A stretch of DNA of 14,754 nucleotides, from positions 1 through 14,754 of the forward strand of contig NZ_JNYJ01000101.1 of the NCBI RefSeq assembly GCF_000716715.1, read 5' to 3'. Positions 14,272-14,754 of this stretch are shown here, in pieces. Origin of the DNA: Dactylosporangium aurantiacum (lineage in GTDB: Bacteria; Actinomycetota; Actinomycetes; Mycobacteriales; Micromonosporaceae). Numbering within the stretch: the stretch's first letter is position 1; every line of letters starts with the position of its first letter. Both the position numbers and the translations under genes were made by a program. The notes beneath the pieces were generated by a model. The model did not search any database and was not told the origin of the DNA. It saw only the letters and a list, made by a program, of their open reading frames with translations.

Positions 14272-14675
14272 CCGGTCGGGGATGGCTCACCGTCCCGCAG
14301 CGATGAGGCGGCTGTCAACTGAACGCGGTGTGGAAGTGGCCGCAGCCGGCGGCACCCGAGCACGTCTACGCCCCGGGTTGTGGACAACCTCACCGGCGAC
14401 CCAAGCGACCGGTGCACGGCACTTGCTTGTGATGCGGCCGAATGATTTCAACCCGCACCGCGGTGACGTCGCGTGACAACCTCACAGGCCGTTGCCCGCC
14501 TCGCCCTTGTGCTCTGGCGACGTCAATCCCCTGGTGATCGGCCACCGGATCGTCGGCGACCTCATCGATCGCCGAATGGGGTGCCTCCGAACCGCCGAAG
14601 TGCACCCTGACGTTCGCATCGAACGCGCTGGCGTGAGTGTGGAACGCCGCTGGGTGCCTAGGTCGTGTGTCGAAG
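14272..14675. other. Gap of about 400 bases without a recognised gene
   Basis: Short open frames occur on both strands but none resembles a known family. The stretch holds the palindrome at 14376-14389 and should contain the DUF1330 promoter. Its right edge abuts the IS5-type element end. Confidence 0.45.
14376..14389. promoter_or_regulatory. Palindrome containing a DnaA-box-like sequence
   Basis: GGTTGT-GG-ACAACC is a dyad with 6-bp arms. Its complement contains TTGTCCACA, identical to the preferred actinobacterial DnaA box. A single copy upstream of DUF1330 is more likely an operator or chance than an origin. Confidence 0.3.
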
Positions 14676-14754
14676 TCATAGCCATTCGTTGATCGCGGCG
14701 ATGTGCAGGGTGGCTTCGTACCGGACGGCGAGCTTGTCGAAGCGGGTGGCGACA
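14676..14754 (-). CDS. IS5 family transposase, C-terminal end (partial at window edge)
   Basis: The last 25 codons before TGA (14676-14678) read VATRFDKLAVRYEAT then HIAAINEWL, the standard C-terminus of IS5-family (IS427-like) DDE transposases, where RFDKxAxxYxA is conserved. The gene enters from the right edge, so its catalytic core is not visible. The element end should lie close to 14661, where CTAG (14658-14661) precedes GGTCGTGTGTCGAAG; CTAG/TA-type targets are known for this group. Whether the element is active cannot be judged. Confidence 0.85.
   Translation of the reverse strand, partial: VATRFDKLAVRYEATLHIAAINEWL

Noticed and set aside
13128..14417. Long minus-strand frame of 429 codons
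   Set aside because: It is antisense to the MscS gene at one end and out of frame with DUF1330 at the other; only a short middle part looks possibly coding.
14384..14485. ACAACCTCAC repeated at 14384 and 14476
   Set aside because: A single pair of 10-mers is compatible with chance and has no associated structure apart from the palindrome.

Overview
The window is GC-rich DNA from a high-GC actinobacterium. Protein style (GH15, DUF4235, DUF421 and GSP17M-like proteins, a protein kinase with a CBM2-like tail) points to Micromonosporaceae or a relative; the family-level placement is inference. No tRNA, rRNA, CRISPR array or prophage was seen.

Left part (1-6400): an eroded stress and redox neighbourhood. 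It opens with the broken C-terminus of an FAD-dependent disulfide-type oxidoreductase. Next comes a divergent TetR regulator / NTF2-like pair with a clear 27-bp dyad centred between them, then a degraded ISL3 transposase tail. An intact DUF421 membrane protein faces a DUF4440/NTF2-like gene in which TGA stands where the family has Trp. An intact GSP17M-like membrane protein follows. After it lies a Ser/Thr kinase-like gene that has lost the catalytic Asp of HRD, its expected transmembrane segment and the frame of its CBM2-like domain. Relics of a DUF2254 membrane protein and a universal stress protein come next. The part ends with an intact two-gene unit: a 71-residue unknown protein overlapping a DUF4235 protein by ATGA.

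Centre (6700-12225): an intact, tightly packed minus-strand operon read as GH15 glucohydrolase, zinc-dependent glucose 1-dehydrogenase, type II NADH dehydrogenase, ZIP metal transporter. The genes overlap by 13 and 4 bp, then sit 16 bp apart. A MarR regulator is divergent from the first gene. The simplest reading is a route from an intracellular alpha-glucan or trehalose through glucose and NAD(P)H to quinone, with metal supply attached.

Right part (12226-14754): an MscS-type channel, a coding-like but unrecognised stretch, a DUF1330 protein, about 400 bp without a gene, and the C-terminal end of an IS5-family transposase running off the window.

The most interesting points are the glucose-to-quinone operon, the dead kinase, and the concentration of broken stress genes beside intact ones.
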